DNA from: Caprella mutica | Lineage: Eukaryota; Arthropoda; Malacostraca; Amphipoda; Caprellidae | Reading direction: 5' to 3' | Assembly (NCBI GenBank): GCA_947561585.1 | Contig: CANNZV010000425.1 | Coordinates: 124,001-188,000 of the forward strand | DNA length: 64,000 bases | Shown: positions 23,307 to 34,794 of the stretch, one piece after another | Layout: the number at the start of each line of letters is the position of its first letter | How positions within the stretch are numbered: position 1 is the first letter of the stretch | The notes under the pieces: model-generated | Database searches by the model: none | What the model was told of the DNA's origin: nothing | What the model saw: the letters and a program-made list of their open reading frames with translations, nothing else | Translations under genes and position numbers: made by a program

Positions 23307-23661
23307 TAGGTAATTTACACATTTTCGGACAGTTCCACATTTTTGGTCATAAATGAAAAAAACGAAATAAACAATATATGACCAAAAATGAAAAAAATTA
23401 TATCGGGTAAATTACGAATTATCAGTCAGTTTCACATCTTCGGTCATATAAGAAAAAAGGATATAATAATTGTATCTTATTTCTATTTTAGTTGGTATCC
23501 ATGATACCTGCAGGTATCATGGATACCAACTAAAATAGAAATAAGATAACTATTATAATATTATTTTTTCTTACATGACCGAAGATGTTCAACTGACCGA
23601 TAATTCGTAATTTACCCTAATACCGAAGAAGTGGAACTGATCGATAATTCGTAACTTACCC
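23307..23661. mobile_element. Nested P1 MITEs: outer copy split by inner copy
   Basis: The inner element spans about 23405-23616, a near-perfect palindrome centred on cctgcagg at 23507-23514. Outside it, a left P1 end (taggtaatttacacattttc, ggacagttccac) and a right P1 end (gtggaactgatcgataattc, then gtaacttaccct) remain, separated by the inner insertion. Confidence 0.85.
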
Positions 23662-24219
23662 TCTATTAGATGAGGCCATTGAATAGCAAACTTTTTATCA
23701 TCACTACTCTATTCCCAGACACGCACAGTAATCGAAAAATGAACGATATCACATGTCACGAACCTGTGACCTTCAAAACTTTCTAATTTATCATTCTACC
23801 CACTTCCCGAGTACTGTAATTCTATCCCCCTCCATAATTCCCTCTCAGGAGTCGAGATTTATTGTATTTGTGAACCGTGATATTTATTCTACCAGAGTTC
23901 TCTGATTAAAGTGATTGGGTAGCTTTGTTCTCTGCAGCAACAATGGCTACCATTCATCATCTTTGGTAAATATGTACCCTGGTCCATAATAATGTATCTA
24001 GGTGTGAAATAGTTCCAAAACAAGTCGTGGGGGGCCTTTATCTATTCATTTGACACAAAGGAGCTCATCTTGATAATGATGTATTTGGTTAATGATACTT
24101 ATTAAAGTTATTATTAGATGGGATTTCTAGATTATTGGAATGTGGCTTGATAAGAATGTCGAATTGTGATATTGAGCAGTTCGTATTTGTACTATCTTTC
24201 TAGGGAAATATTGCACCCA
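23662..24219. other. No gene recognised
   Basis: Moderate base composition, no array or frame that I can support. Confidence 0.45.
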
Positions 24220-24695
24220 ATATTGATACAACATTGTCCTAATATTGTGATGTATTACCCCAATACTGCTACGACATTACCCCAATATTTTTACGACATT
24301 ACCCCAATATTGTAACAACATTACCCCAATATTGTTACGACCTTACCCCAATATTGCTACGACATTACCCCAATATTGTTACGACATTACCCCAATATTG
24401 TTACAACATTACCCCAATATTGTAACAACATTACCCCAATATTGCTACGACATTACCCCAATATTGTTACGACATTACCCCAATATTGTTACAACATTAC
24501 CCCAATATTGTAACAACATTACCCCAATATTGTTACAACATTACCCCAATATTGTTACGACATTACCCCAATATTGTTACAACATTACCCCAATATTGTT
24601 ACGACATTACCCTAATATTGTTACAACATTACCCCAATATTGTTACAACATTACCCCAATATTGTTACGACATTACCCCAATATTGTTACAACTT
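24220..24695. repeat. 22-bp minisatellite, about 21 copies
   Basis: The unit is acaacattaccccaatattg plus tt, with acgac/acaac and tgct/tgtt/tgta variants. The first two or three units are diverged. Open frames (TLPQYCYNITPILLQHYPNIV) arise from frame rotation through the unit and are not genes. A related relic is at 33663-33770. Confidence 0.96.
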
Positions 24696-24959
24696 TGGCA
24701 GAAAGTTACTCCGAGTTACAAAGTTACCCGGGATGGCATATTTAACTGAAATATATTTTGTAATTTATAGATGTTTCCTCCAAGAGAGAAATTACAACGA
24801 GGTGTTTAAAAATTTAGAGTGAACACCACTGATAAATTTTCTATAGCTTCACCCTTTTATTCAAATCTTCTTTGAACCCACGATAACTTTTTCTGGACGG
24901 TAGATTCCACTCTTACTCTCTAGATTAAGGCCATCCATTGAATATCTACAATATATTCT

Positions 24960-25130
24960 AGGTAGGGGCGGCGGCTTCTTCTTTTCATTCTGTTTATTCT
25001 GTTTATTCTTCATTGACAAAAGCCGCTATCAGAAGTTTTTCGGTGTTCGTTTGGGTGCCAAAAAATTAGCAAACTAGATTGTCGGCGCGCGAGGCGGTGG
25101 ACGGAATTCTGAGTTGGTTGTTTGGTCGGA
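24960..25130 (+). promoter_or_regulatory. GC-elevated patch upstream of candidate exon
   Basis: gtaggggcggcggcttcttc and gtcggcgcgcgaggcggtgg stand out from AT-rich surroundings and lie just before the ATG at 25131. This could be a promoter or 5' untranslated region, but no TATA or initiator motif is convincing. Confidence 0.25.
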
Positions 25131-25265
25131 ATGAGTTTTGATAAAGTTTTCGATTGCTTGGTTAGAGAACGTGATGTTGTTAAGCGGTTACAAAGGAGTT
25201 ACGTGAAAAAAAAATCGAATCAGAATTTACAGATTTGGAGGACAACCAGAAATAAAGTTTTTGGG
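25131..25265 (+). CDS. Candidate first coding exon, unknown protein
   Basis: An ATG at 25131 (context cggaATGa) opens 45 codons up to a possible splice donor, ttggg|GTGAGA, with GT at 25266-25267. Without splicing the frame stops at 25275-25277. The peptide begins MSFDKVFDCLVRERDVVKRL and continues as a basic, probably helical segment (RSYVKKKSNQNLQIWRTTRN). No domain is recognised. The exon would end in phase 0. A possible acceptor at 34793-34794 is also followed by an open phase-0 stretch (VLLQLSTEEGSENK, then stop), but joining exons 9.5 kb apart is speculation. It stands out mainly because the upstream GC-rich patch, start context and donor lie close together in otherwise non-coding sequence. 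A chance frame of this length is quite possible. Confidence 0.22.
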
Positions 25266-25277
25266 GTGAGATTTTGA

Positions 25278-25811
25278 GGTCACAACTTAATTTTTTCTTA
25301 ACATTATTAGTTCTTTTGGTTTAAAAACATCCCATATTTATTCATATAAAGGCGATATACGAATCAACGATTATTCTATCGCCATAAATCATGATATCTA
25401 TTAGAAATATTCATATTATATTAAAATTTATTTATCTCCAATAAACCTTTTCAAAATTCCTGCTTCCGTGTCATCTTCACATTACAGTCCCCTTTAACTT
25501 CATTTCCAGCTTTACAAAAGGGGGAAGCATGTATACGCACATGTATTCCATTTGATATATAATTTGATAATAGGATATATGCGTTTGTAGAATTAAAGCA
25601 GGCTTTCCATGTCTAAGATATACTACATACAAATATTTAATATATGTATGCATTATTAATTTAAATCGTGAGATTCATGTTTGTAACGATGACCTTATAA
25701 ATTCCATTATTTTTTATATCTATAATATATTTCCTATATCTAAAAAATACAGTAAAAAAGAGATCACCCTTTGATTCGTAAAAAGTGCGTACTATATAAT
25801 GACGGTGTGCA
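25278..25811. other. No gene recognised
   Basis: AT-rich sequence leading into the next array. Confidence 0.5.
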
Positions 25812-26190
25812 GACGTTTCGTCGAAAGACGTTTCGTCCTGTCGACTAAACGTTTTTCGATGAAACGTCTTTCGACGAAACGTCTTTCGACGAAACGTCTT
25901 TCGGTGAAACGCCTTTCGACGAAACGTTTTTCGATGAAACATCTTTCGACGAAACGTATTTCTGTGAAACGTATTTCGACGAAACGTCTTTTTGACAAAA
26001 AGGTCTTGCGACGAAACGTCTTTCGACTAAACGTCTTTCGATGAAACGTCTTTCGATGAAACGTCTTTCGATGAAACGTCTTTCGACGAAAAATCTTTCG
26101 ACGAAAAATCTTTCGACGAAACATCTTTCAACGAAACGTCTTTCGACTAAATGTCTTTCGGTGAAACAGCGTTCGACAAAACGTCTGTTA
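25812..26190. repeat. 15-bp tandem repeat, about 25 copies
   Basis: The unit is tctttcgacgaaacg, with tcgatgaaac, tcgacta and ttcggtg variants. It is CpG-rich relative to the window. As 15 is a multiple of three, frames on both strands stay partly open (KRLSTKRLS; RRKTFHRKTF) and are not called. Confidence 0.95.
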
Positions 26191-26343
26191 ACCTATTAGA
26201 CTGACGTGCTGGGAGCATTTATCGACGACTCAACCATAAGATGAAGGAAAGGTTTTTTATTAAAAGAAAATAGAAATTAGATACGAATTCAATATGGTTC
26301 ATCTTTGAAATGCATTTTTTGATTTTCTGTTTGATTGACCTAT

Positions 26344-26413
26344 ATTATAGTGGGGCGATGGAAGATTAAGAGGGGAGCCCACCTAATTAATCTTCACTGG
26401 CCCGCCTTTATAA
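26344..26413. mobile_element. Single-copy P3 inverted-repeat element
   Basis: attatagtggggcgatggaa then gattaag is followed by the inverse ttaatcttcactggcccgcc then tttataat. This is the unexpanded form of the unit that makes the arrays at 38.4, 51.5 and 56.6 kb. Confidence 0.75.
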
Positions 26414-26426
26414 TTTCTTCTGTAGA

Positions 26427-26703
26427 TAGGGTAAGTTACGAATTATCGGTCAGTTTCACTTCTTCGGTCATATAATAAAAAATTAAATAAGAATTGTAAC
26501 CTTAATTGGTATTCATGATATATGTAGGTTTTTTATTTTGATAATTTTTTTATCTCCCGATAAAATAGAATAAGAACGATAAAATAAAATAACTTTTAGT
26601 ATCATGGATACCAATTAAAATAAATATTGCACAATAATTATTATACTGCTTTTCTTCTATGACCGAAGATGTGAAACCGACCTATAATTCATAACTTACC
26701 CTT
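26427..26703. mobile_element. MITE family P1, ~275 bp
   Basis: The ends (tagggtaagttacgaattat; ataattcataacttaccct) are inverted. Subterminal tcacttcttcggtcatata pairs with atgaccgaagatgtgaaa. The core keeps both halves of the ttggtatccatgat palindrome, but extra AT-rich sequence separates them. Confidence 0.88.
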
Positions 26704-27817
26704 GCTATCATTATTGTAGGTAGCTAAAGTTGTAACGATTCTAAGACTTCTACATAAAGTAGATTATCTACTTTATTACCTGTTCCAAAGGTGTCTAATA
26801 TATAGTTAATATCATTAGAAACAAGGCCCTCATAAGCATGTAAATTAGAACTCAAACCGTAAATGTACTCATCAGTGCACTCAGACTATAAAATATAGTG
26901 TTTCATGGCCTATAAATGCCTATAACAGAGAATTGGGTTTTACGTTCCCATCAATTCACGTTGTACAAAAGTGTATAATAATATTGGCTTGAATCCGTAT
27001 GACGTTACATTGGTTACATATTATTTCTATAGATTTAATGTGAATGAATTGTTTGAAACAAGAAGACAGGTTGAAAATAACGTGTTTTCAATAACATTAA
27101 TATTGATTTAATAATCTATAGTTGGTTCGTGCCTGCCTTCAGATTTAGCATACAGTTATTAATTGATCTATAACGAAAATATCATACTATAGTGTTTAAA
27201 CTTGAATTAATAGAGGAGATGGTTATTTTAATAAATGATTTTATATTTTATTCAGTTAGAAATATGTGAGCAAAAACGAAGTCACGGTGAGTTATCTAAA
27301 AAAAATCTGAATTTTATTAGTACCCATAAAATTGATCAAAAACATTGTCGTCATTTTTGACGGCACGAATACACTATGTAGTTATATAAAACGTCATGCA
27401 CAGAGAGGAAGGACGTAAGTTCACCATTTTCTAAAACCTGATGAACTTCTCAAAGCAAATAGAGTTATACAAAGCTTTTTAAAACTGGAAAGTAAATTGA
27501 TGGAACGAAAACAGACGAGCAAATACACTTCCTTTTGATGCCCAGTTAGTAACTCCAACAAACTCGCGATTATTTTTGCAGTAGTTTCATCCTCCTCCTA
27601 GCTCCCAATTAGTAAGTTTAAGGAGAACCTTTTGGCGTAATTGTTTAGTCAGCTCGTTAATCAATCGAAAGTTAATTCGAAGATCAACTGGTTGTGTACA
27701 CACTTCGAATCATCTTTTAGAAGTTTCTATTTAGATCATTTCGACTGAAATCGATCGAATGGATCATTTGTCATCAGGTTTTGGATATACTGTAATTAGT
27801 TTTTAATGATTAGTACA
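26704..27817. other. No gene recognised
   Basis: AT-rich, with no array, inverted repeat or convincing exon. Confidence 0.5.
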
Positions 27818-28360
27818 TATTGACTGTTAATAGATATTGTATGAATGTTCATCCTTAGTGGAATATTATTTGTATTGACTGTAAATAGATATTGTATGGA
27901 TGTTCATCCATTGCGGAATATTATTTGTATTGACTGTTAATAGATATTGTATGAATGTTCATCCTTAGTGGAATATTATTTGTATTGACTGTAAATAGAT
28001 ATTGTATGAATGTTCATCCATAGTGGAATATTATTTGTATTGACTGTAAATAGATATTGTATGGATGTTCATCCATTGCGGAATATTATTTGTATTGACT
28101 GTAAATAGATATTGTATGAATGTTCTTCACCATAAGAGTTCATCTCTAGTGGAATATTATTTGTATTGACAGTAAATAGATATTGTATGGGTGTTCTTCA
28201 CCGTAAGAGTTCATCTCTAGTGGAATATTATTTGTATCGACTGTAAATAGATATTGTATGGGTGTTCTTCACCGTAAGAGTTCATCTCTAGTGGAATATT
28301 ATTTGTATTGACAGTAAATAGATATTGTATGAATGTTCTTCACCGTAATAGTTCACTACT
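27818..28360. repeat. 55-bp tandem repeat that becomes 71-bp
   Basis: The first five units are 55 bp (tattgactgt, aatagatattgtatgaatg, ttcatccttagtggaatatt, atttg). The later units carry an extra 16 bases (ttcaccrtaagagttc) in the middle. A single insertion was therefore carried along in subsequent duplications, giving the array a direction of growth. Confidence 0.93.
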
Positions 28361-28655
28361 ATTATTTATATATTTCCATATTATGAAAGCGATAGACAGA
28401 TGTTCATCTTTCCTCAGAGTCACTATTAGATATCTGCAAACACGGGGTAGCTTTTCTGTATTCATGAGCATCCAAGCACCAGATCTAATACTGCGTATCG
28501 ACAAACAAGCATTGCTCCGATACTGGTATATAGAAGCCGATACATTAATCCAACCGCTTTCAAATGATAGCCATTTCTTGCCTACGTGTGATGAAAGCTT
28601 GACTGACTGTCTATTTCTAGGCAATGTTGTATGCTTTTGTCAACGTAAATATTAA
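28361..28655. other. Unassigned higher-complexity stretch with overlapping frames
   Basis: Beyond the array, a + frame continues to 28655 and a minus frame covers 28340-28624. The + strand peptide (MKAIDRCSSFLRVTIRYLQT onward) has no recognisable domain. Composition is closer to coding than the flanks, but no splice sites decide the matter. Confidence 0.25.
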
Positions 28656-29294
28656 ATTACCTGTCAAGTTGATTTATATTTATATAATGCAATTTTGCAA
28701 TTTTTATATAAAAATTGTAGTGATAATATTCACTATATATAAATAGAACAGATGGGGCTAAACCTTCGTTTGATTTAACCCGTTAATGTTAACTGGGATG
28801 TGTATCGGATAAAGATTGAAAATTATGATTTATATATTATTAAATGTTACAGAGTGTAACCTGTTCAATACTTCAACAGAAAAAGACTAAATATAGGTTA
28901 TATTTTCATAAACCGAATTTTCTTGCAACTCAACTAAAAAAATGCTGACTAAGGGCCAAACGAATTGATTCCGCCTTGACCTTTTTTATTTGGACTTTAT
29001 TGCTGAAGTCCCTTGTTTGTAAAAAGCATATGGGAATAAATTTTAAAAAATCTCACCTATACTAGGTTGTTTCCTACTTGAATTTGATGCTAATTTTATG
29101 TCCTTCCTTAATTATTTTTGGAGTTTTGATAAAATAAACAAAAAAATATTAATTTCTTCGAGTTACGTTGATTATAAATTTACTGTGCTAGCTTTTTATT
29201 TATGACTGATATAAAACTTTTAAAACCTCTGTCATTGCAATATTATCGATTCATATTATACACACGGAACATATTGCAGAATATACACTATGCT
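28656..29294. other. No gene recognised
   Basis: AT-rich, nothing assigned. Confidence 0.5.
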
Positions 29295-29372
29295 ATAACT
29301 CATAATCGTACACCAGGAATATAACTCACAATAGTACACTAGGAATATAACTCACAATAGTACACTAGGAAT
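29295..29372. repeat. 26-bp tandem repeat, three copies
   Basis: Units at 29295-29320, 29321-29346 and 29347-29372 (ataactcacaatagtacact plus aggaat). The first differs at three positions. Confidence 0.95.
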
Positions 29373-29800
29373 ATTCCTGGTAATTTGACTCTCTTTGAAT
29401 TCCCTCTGGAATGAAAGACTTTAAATCTTGCGCAAAATATCTGCACAATACCTTATCGCATTACAGGACCCAACTGGAATGCTGGCAGAGCGGGAATTAC
29501 GCAAATTCCAGCAATTGTCTAATTCAGATATATCTTTATGTGATAAATTGTCAGCAATGGATTAAATTGAGGCGGAGAAATATATGCAATGTAATCTCTT
29601 GACTAATGGCTGAAATCTCGCCCAAGGTATTTAGCTGAAAATCAATGATATTGTGTAATCTGAACTATAATAAATACATTATGGAACATAATATAGTTTG
29701 CTTCAACGCAATAACATTGAGTTTGATAGATAATTACTTGCATTACTCGTGTTATTGATAATCTATTAAATCACATTACAATAATTAAGTTATTATGCTT
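29373..29800. other. No supported gene
   Basis: A 63-codon frame at 29411-29602 has no domain or splice context. A loose inverted pair (ctggaatgctgg / ccagcaattg) lies within it. Confidence 0.4.
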
Positions 29801-30080
29801 CTAAAGGGACGTAAACATGTAGGTTTTTTTTCAAGTCTTTCCACTAGACTTTTTCTAAGCTCCTCCTTCTTTTTCCACGAGAATATAAGAAAAAAAACTA
29901 TAAAATAATCATTTATTTTAGTTGGTATCCATGATACATGCAGGTAAATCATGGAAACCAACTAAAATAAATAATAATTATATCTTTTTATCTTATATTC
30001 TCGTGGAAAAAGTAGGAGGAGCTTAGCAAAAATCTGGTGGAAAGACTTAGAAAACCTTACGTGTGTACAGTTCTTTAAAG
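29801..30080. mobile_element. MITE family P2, copy 1 (~280 bp)
   Basis: Long inverted arms: left gtaggttttttttcaagtct then ttccactagactttttctaa, gctcctcct, ccacgagaatataag; right cttatattctcgtggaaaaa then gtaggaggagcttagcaaaa, tctggtggaaagact. The centre holds the same palindromic core seen in P1 (ttggtatccatgatacatgc). Confidence 0.92.
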
Positions 30081-31320
30081 ATGGTTTGTGTTATTCGAAT
30101 CTAACATTTTCAAAATTTAATTATGATATATTAGACGAAAACATTTAAATTGTGTAATAGATTCAAATTTAAATGAACATTCGATATAGCAGTATCGATA
30201 ACAAAAACATCTTGCTGATTTTAACGTTAAATTTATGATTTTAAATTAGCGTTCCTTGAAATCCGAAATGTTAGCTACGTCGGATGAATCACCAATCTTT
30301 ATTTAATATGAAATGTTAATATCATATTCAAATCTTTACCTCCACCACTAAAATATTCTATAGTAAATGAATTTCAGGCCTCCTAAACCGTGACATGGCT
30401 TGACGAGTCGCAAAAATATTAAACCTAACTTCTAGCTATAAAGGATCATGTCAACTACTGTGTTTTTTACGGCCATGTAAATAGCCAGGACTTTATTATG
30501 TTTTTTACGCCGTGAACTTTTCTTATGGACAAAGTTATTATTACCTTTGTGCCAAATTGTATATGAGGAAGAGTGGCGGTGATAAGAGACTTCCCTGAGG
30601 CAGTGAGAAAGAGATCTCCCTCCAGAACTTGGCTGTTCTAGAGCAAGTTAGGTAACTAATTAGGCCAGTGTCTTGTAAACACAAGAATGAGCTTCTCTAT
30701 CAGCAAACTCATCTCAGTCCCTGATTGAAAACTCCTTTTCTACCTAATGTATTCATCTATACGGCTAATTATTACCCTGGTTGCTGTGTTGGAAAATTAA
30801 AATGTTTAGATAACGTTTGTTAAACACAAATTGATATTGTACCACTTTAATTGGATTGGTATTTTATCTACTGATCTTGTTAGTTAACTCCTGAATTTTA
30901 TGTCTCTTTTCATTGATTATTTATTATTTTAATGAGTCAGTGGTAAGCTGAATTAAGATTTTAGGATTTTATAATTAATGCTTTCAGTCTTACATGAACG
31001 GAAGAATTAGACAATAAAATGATTGAAATTGATTATATAACTATCTCGCAAGGAAGTTCCTTTTTCATTATTTGTAGATACAATCTTTATTTGTACACTT
31101 ATATACAATTGAATTAAATCTGATCAATTATCGCTGGGGTATAAAATTAACCGCGTATAGTTTTTACTTTCAATTCCCTAAGTAAATAAAAAATGAATTT
31201 TAAACTTTAAAAATTACTTAACTTGAAATACAAAAAATATTGAAAATGAACAGATTATCTATAAATAAATATAGTTATTTCCATTAACACTAGTATACGC
31301 GTGCCGTAAAAAGTAACAAC
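30081..31320. other. No gene recognised
   Basis: AT-rich. The word tgttttttacg recurs at 30459 and 30500, but there is no array or frame to support. Confidence 0.45.
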
Positions 31321-31471
31321 AATTTTACTAAAAAATAAAATTTAATTTAGTTATTGAAACTATTTATTGATCTGATATCAGAATAATTTCATATCTATAT
31401 ATTACCAGCTGCTTGCCAAGCGTATTATTAGTTTAGTGTGACGAACTGACAGACAAAAGCCGCTCATATTA
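31321..31471 (+). mobile_element. Dispersed repeat DR2, copy 2
   Basis: Collinear with 4460-4623 (aattttact, tgatatcagaataat, ccagctgcttgccaagcgta, gtgacga.ctgacagac). Confidence 0.75.
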
Positions 31472-31669
31472 TAGTATTTATAAACTTTTAAGTGAACTAC
31501 AGATTCTTCAACAATTAATCCATCACAGAGGTACTGACGATATGAATTATTGAGTCCAAATCCATTGGTCTTCTTTGCTCATCTGCTTAAGTTCTTTGTA
31601 ATTCGTCTGATCCGATAATTGAAATGTGATTAACATCGGCCATCCATTTGTGATCTGCGAGTATTCTTT

Positions 31670-32505
31670 GATCTTTGAGTGATCATTGAACTTTATGTGA
31701 TCTTTGTGTGATCTTTTTGTGTTAGTTTTTGTGATCTTCATTTGATATTTATGTGATCTTTGTGTGATCTTTGTGTGATCTTTGTGTGATCTTTGTGTGA
31801 TCTTTGTGTGATCTTTGTGTGATCTTTGTGTGATCTTTGTGTGATCTTTGTATGATCTTTGTGTGATCTTTGTGTGATCTTTGTGTGATCTTTGTGTGAT
31901 CTTTGTGTGATCTTTGTGTGATCTTTGTATGATCTTTGTGTGATCTTTGTGTGATCTTTGTGTGATCTTTGTGTGATCTTTGTGTGATCTTTGTGTGATC
32001 TTTGTGTGATCTTTGTGTGATCTTTGTGTGATCTTTGTGTGATCTTTGTGTGATCTTTGTGTGATCTTTGTGTGATCTTTGTGTGATCTTTGTGTGATCT
32101 TTGTGTGATCTTTGTGTGATCTTTGTGTGATCTTTGTATGATCTTTGTGTGATCTTTGTGTGATCTTTGTGTGATCTTTGTGTGATCTTTGTATGATCTT
32201 TGTGTGATCTTTGTGTGATCTTTGTGTGATCTTTGTGTGATCTTTGTGTGATCTTTGTGTGATCTTTGTGTGATCTTTGTGTGATCTCTGTGTGATCTTT
32301 GTATGATCTTTGTGTGATCTTTGTGTGATCTTTGTGTGATCTTTGTGTGATCTTTGTGTGATCTTTGTGTGATCTTTGTGTGATCTTTGTGTGATCTCTG
32401 TGTGATCTTTGTATGATCTTTGTGTGATCTTTGTGTGATCTTTGTGTGATCTTTGTGTGATCTTTGTGTGATCTTTGTGTGATCTTTGTGTGATCTCTGT
32501 GTGAT
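31670..32505. repeat. 11-bp minisatellite, about 76 copies
   Basis: The unit is gtgatctttgt. Rare variants (gtatgatc, gatctctgtg) are spaced regularly: gatctctg occurs near 32284, 32394 and 32493, i.e. 110 and 99 bases apart, so blocks of nine to ten units were duplicated. Left-edge units (31670-31770) are diverged. Confidence 0.97.
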
Positions 32506-32639
32506 CGTTGTACGAGTTTATTTCTTATTTTTCAATATTTCTAAGATATATTCCCTTTTAATATTCGATTACCCCTCAATATCTTCCCTGACTGTATTAT
32601 TTATGTATTCAATTGAATTATTATTTTATTTATTTCATA

Positions 32640-32860
32640 CTACTATCATAAGGAATACTATTGGTATATGTGTACTATCAGAAGATACTATTGGTGAATA
32701 TTTGTGTACTATCAAGAGAAATAATATTGATTTATTTGTACTATCAGAAAGAATACAAGTAGATGTTTACGTACTATTAGTAAACATTTTGATTTAGTAC
32801 TATCAGAAAATATAGTACAAGTATTCACGTACTATCAGTGAAAATAATACCTGTTATTCC
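32640..32860 (-). repeat. Degenerate repeat related to the 32-bp array at 44 kb
   Basis: gtactatcagaaagaatac and variants occur six or seven times at 38-46 base spacing. The reverse complement, tctgatagtac, is part of the unit of the 43938-45242 array. The 103-codon frame at 32486-32797 is incidental. Confidence 0.7.
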
Positions 32861-33169
32861 TCTATAGGCCATCAGTCAATAATGGCGAACTGAATTATTA
32901 AGTAGCAGCTTTACATAAATGGCACCATGAGTGAATAATTTATTTACATTAATTATATATTCTGACATCTTATTCATAATTTACTATCATTATTGAACAA
33001 ATTAATTTTTATTCATATTATTAATTGTTCCATATTGTGATGAGAATTTATTTTATATAGAATTATGGGATATAATTATAGATACCGGATGTACATTTTA
33101 ATAGATTAATATTAAAACATTTATATATTAAATTTAATTAATTTTGAAAAGACAATATGAAAAATATGT
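32861..33169. other. No gene recognised
   Basis: Very AT-rich. Confidence 0.5.
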
Positions 33170-33260
33170 ATGATTATTTTACTGTTATTTTAATTGGTAT
33201 CCATGATACTTGTAGGTATCATGGGTACCAATTAAAATAACTAACTTGTTATATTAAATA
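33170..33260. mobile_element. P1/P2 palindromic core without recognisable ends
   Basis: ttaattggtatccatgatac, ttgtag, then gtatcatgggtaccaattaa form a near-perfect palindrome. The outer arms of neither P1 nor P2 are recognisable, although some AT-rich pairing continues outward. Confidence 0.75.
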
Positions 33261-34193
33261 TTATTTTTCTTATAACTGTTTAGTGTTTACTTCACATAGA
33301 GTTAATTAATTCAATTAATGATACTTTAGAATTAATTATAAAAAATCTAGTAAAATTATATACATTTACACATAATACATTTATATTCAATTTAATACAA
33401 GCCTATTATTTTTTACTATTTTTAGTAATTATAATATACTATCATCACCATCAAATAACTCCATAATGTTCCATTTGGAGTGTAATTTCAAAACAAAGTA
33501 CCAATGATATTATGAATATCTGCTCCAGTAGCGGGTAATAGTGCTAGGAAAAGCGTGTCGTGCTGGGTGTAATGCTTGTCGCAAGTGCTTGTCTTGATCA
33601 GATAGCCATCGTTATGAAACTCTGAAAAATATATATGAAGGAAATGTATATCCTATGTAATAATGTTTCTTGAGACAACATTTGGCAAAATATTGCGGCG
33701 ATATCGTTACAAACATTTTTCCAATATTGATACAACATTTTTCACATATTGTAACATTATGGCCCCATTATTAAGTCCACTCATAGTATTCAGTATAGAA
33801 AAAAATATTTGCTTAAATATTCCATTATATTATGAAACTTGGAGTAAGTGATCCATATTACTTATAGATTTTAATCAGATTAAATTTCAATACTTGGATA
33901 ATGAATAAATTTTTTTAGTACTTCTTTCCTCCAAGCCATGTTAATCTACTGAAGCTATTAAATGCTAACATCTCGTTTCCAATATTTCAATTGACTGTTT
34001 CGGTAGAGCTCACGTATCTTACGAATCGCCTTCTTTCTGAGTTATAAATCATTTAAAGTGACGTCGTTACAGTCTCAAAAATATGACAAATAACCCCTAT
34101 AAACCCTACTGAAAAGTAGAACTCTTAGTTATCGAATGGTTCCGCAATTTAGAAAACATGAAAAAATATAATAACGAGATACAGGAGAGCTTT
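33261..34193. repeat. Mostly unassigned; relic of the 22-bp array at 33663-33770
   Basis: Within this interval, tattgcggcgatatcgttac, ccaatattgatacaacattt and acatattgtaacattatggc resemble diverged copies of the 24.2-24.7 kb unit. The remainder is AT-rich without supported genes. Confidence 0.5.
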
Positions 34194-34489
34194 TCTATAA
34201 TGAACTCCTCTATAGTGAACTCCTCTATAGTGAACTCCTCTATAGTGAACTCCTCTATAGTGAACTCCTCTATAGTGAACTCCTCTATAGTGAACTCCTC
34301 TATAGTGAACTCCTCTATAGTGAACTCCTCTATAGTGAACTCCTCTATAGTGAACTCCTCTATAGTGAACTCCTCTATAGTGAACTTCTCTATAGTGAAC
34401 TCCTCTATAGTGAACTCCTCTATAGTGAACTCCTCTATAGTGAACTCCTCTATAGTGAACTCCTCTATAGTGAACTCCTCTATAGTGAA
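34194..34489. repeat. 15-bp tandem repeat derived from a MITE arm
   Basis: About 19 copies of tatagtgaactcctc, with one cttc variant near 34386. It runs directly into the inverted-repeat element at 34490-34675. That element's right arm contains one inverse unit (cactatagaggagttc), so the array is an amplified piece of the left arm. Frames on both strands stay open because the period is 15; they are not genes. Confidence 0.96.
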
Positions 34490-34675
34490 AGTAGAGTCCT
34501 GAGTAAGAGAACTACCTAAAATTGTTGACAAATTTTATTTAGTTTGCCATGAATGGACATCAGTTTTAGAAAACTTTAGAAAAACTGTCAATCAGACTAA
34601 AGAAAATTTGTCCATTATACGGGGTAGTTCTCTTACTCAGGACTCTACACATTCACTATAGAGGAGTTCTACTGT
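34490..34675. mobile_element. Palindromic MITE flanking the 15-bp array
   Basis: 34491-34516 (gtagagtcctgagtaagaga plus actacc) is exactly inverted at 34623-34648. Further in, gacaaattttatttagt pairs with actaaagaaaatttgtc. Beyond the right 26-mer lies attcactatagaggagttct, the inverse of the array unit. Confidence 0.92.
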
Positions 34676-34794
34676 AATTAATTATTACGCATATACTATT
34701 ATAAAATATTGAAAATGTGAAACTGTCCGATAATTCGAAACTAAACCTAAATCTATTTCATCAGATAGTAACGACTGCTCTTTTTCTTTACAGG

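Noticed and set aside
24332..24822. Overlapping 60-137 codon frames rich in YPNIV/LPQYC
   Set aside because: Frame rotation through the 22-bp unit gives the same peptide in several frames.
34106..34531. 114- and 141-codon frames (IVNSS / EFTIE repeats)
   Set aside because: Translations of a 15-bp array derived from a MITE arm.
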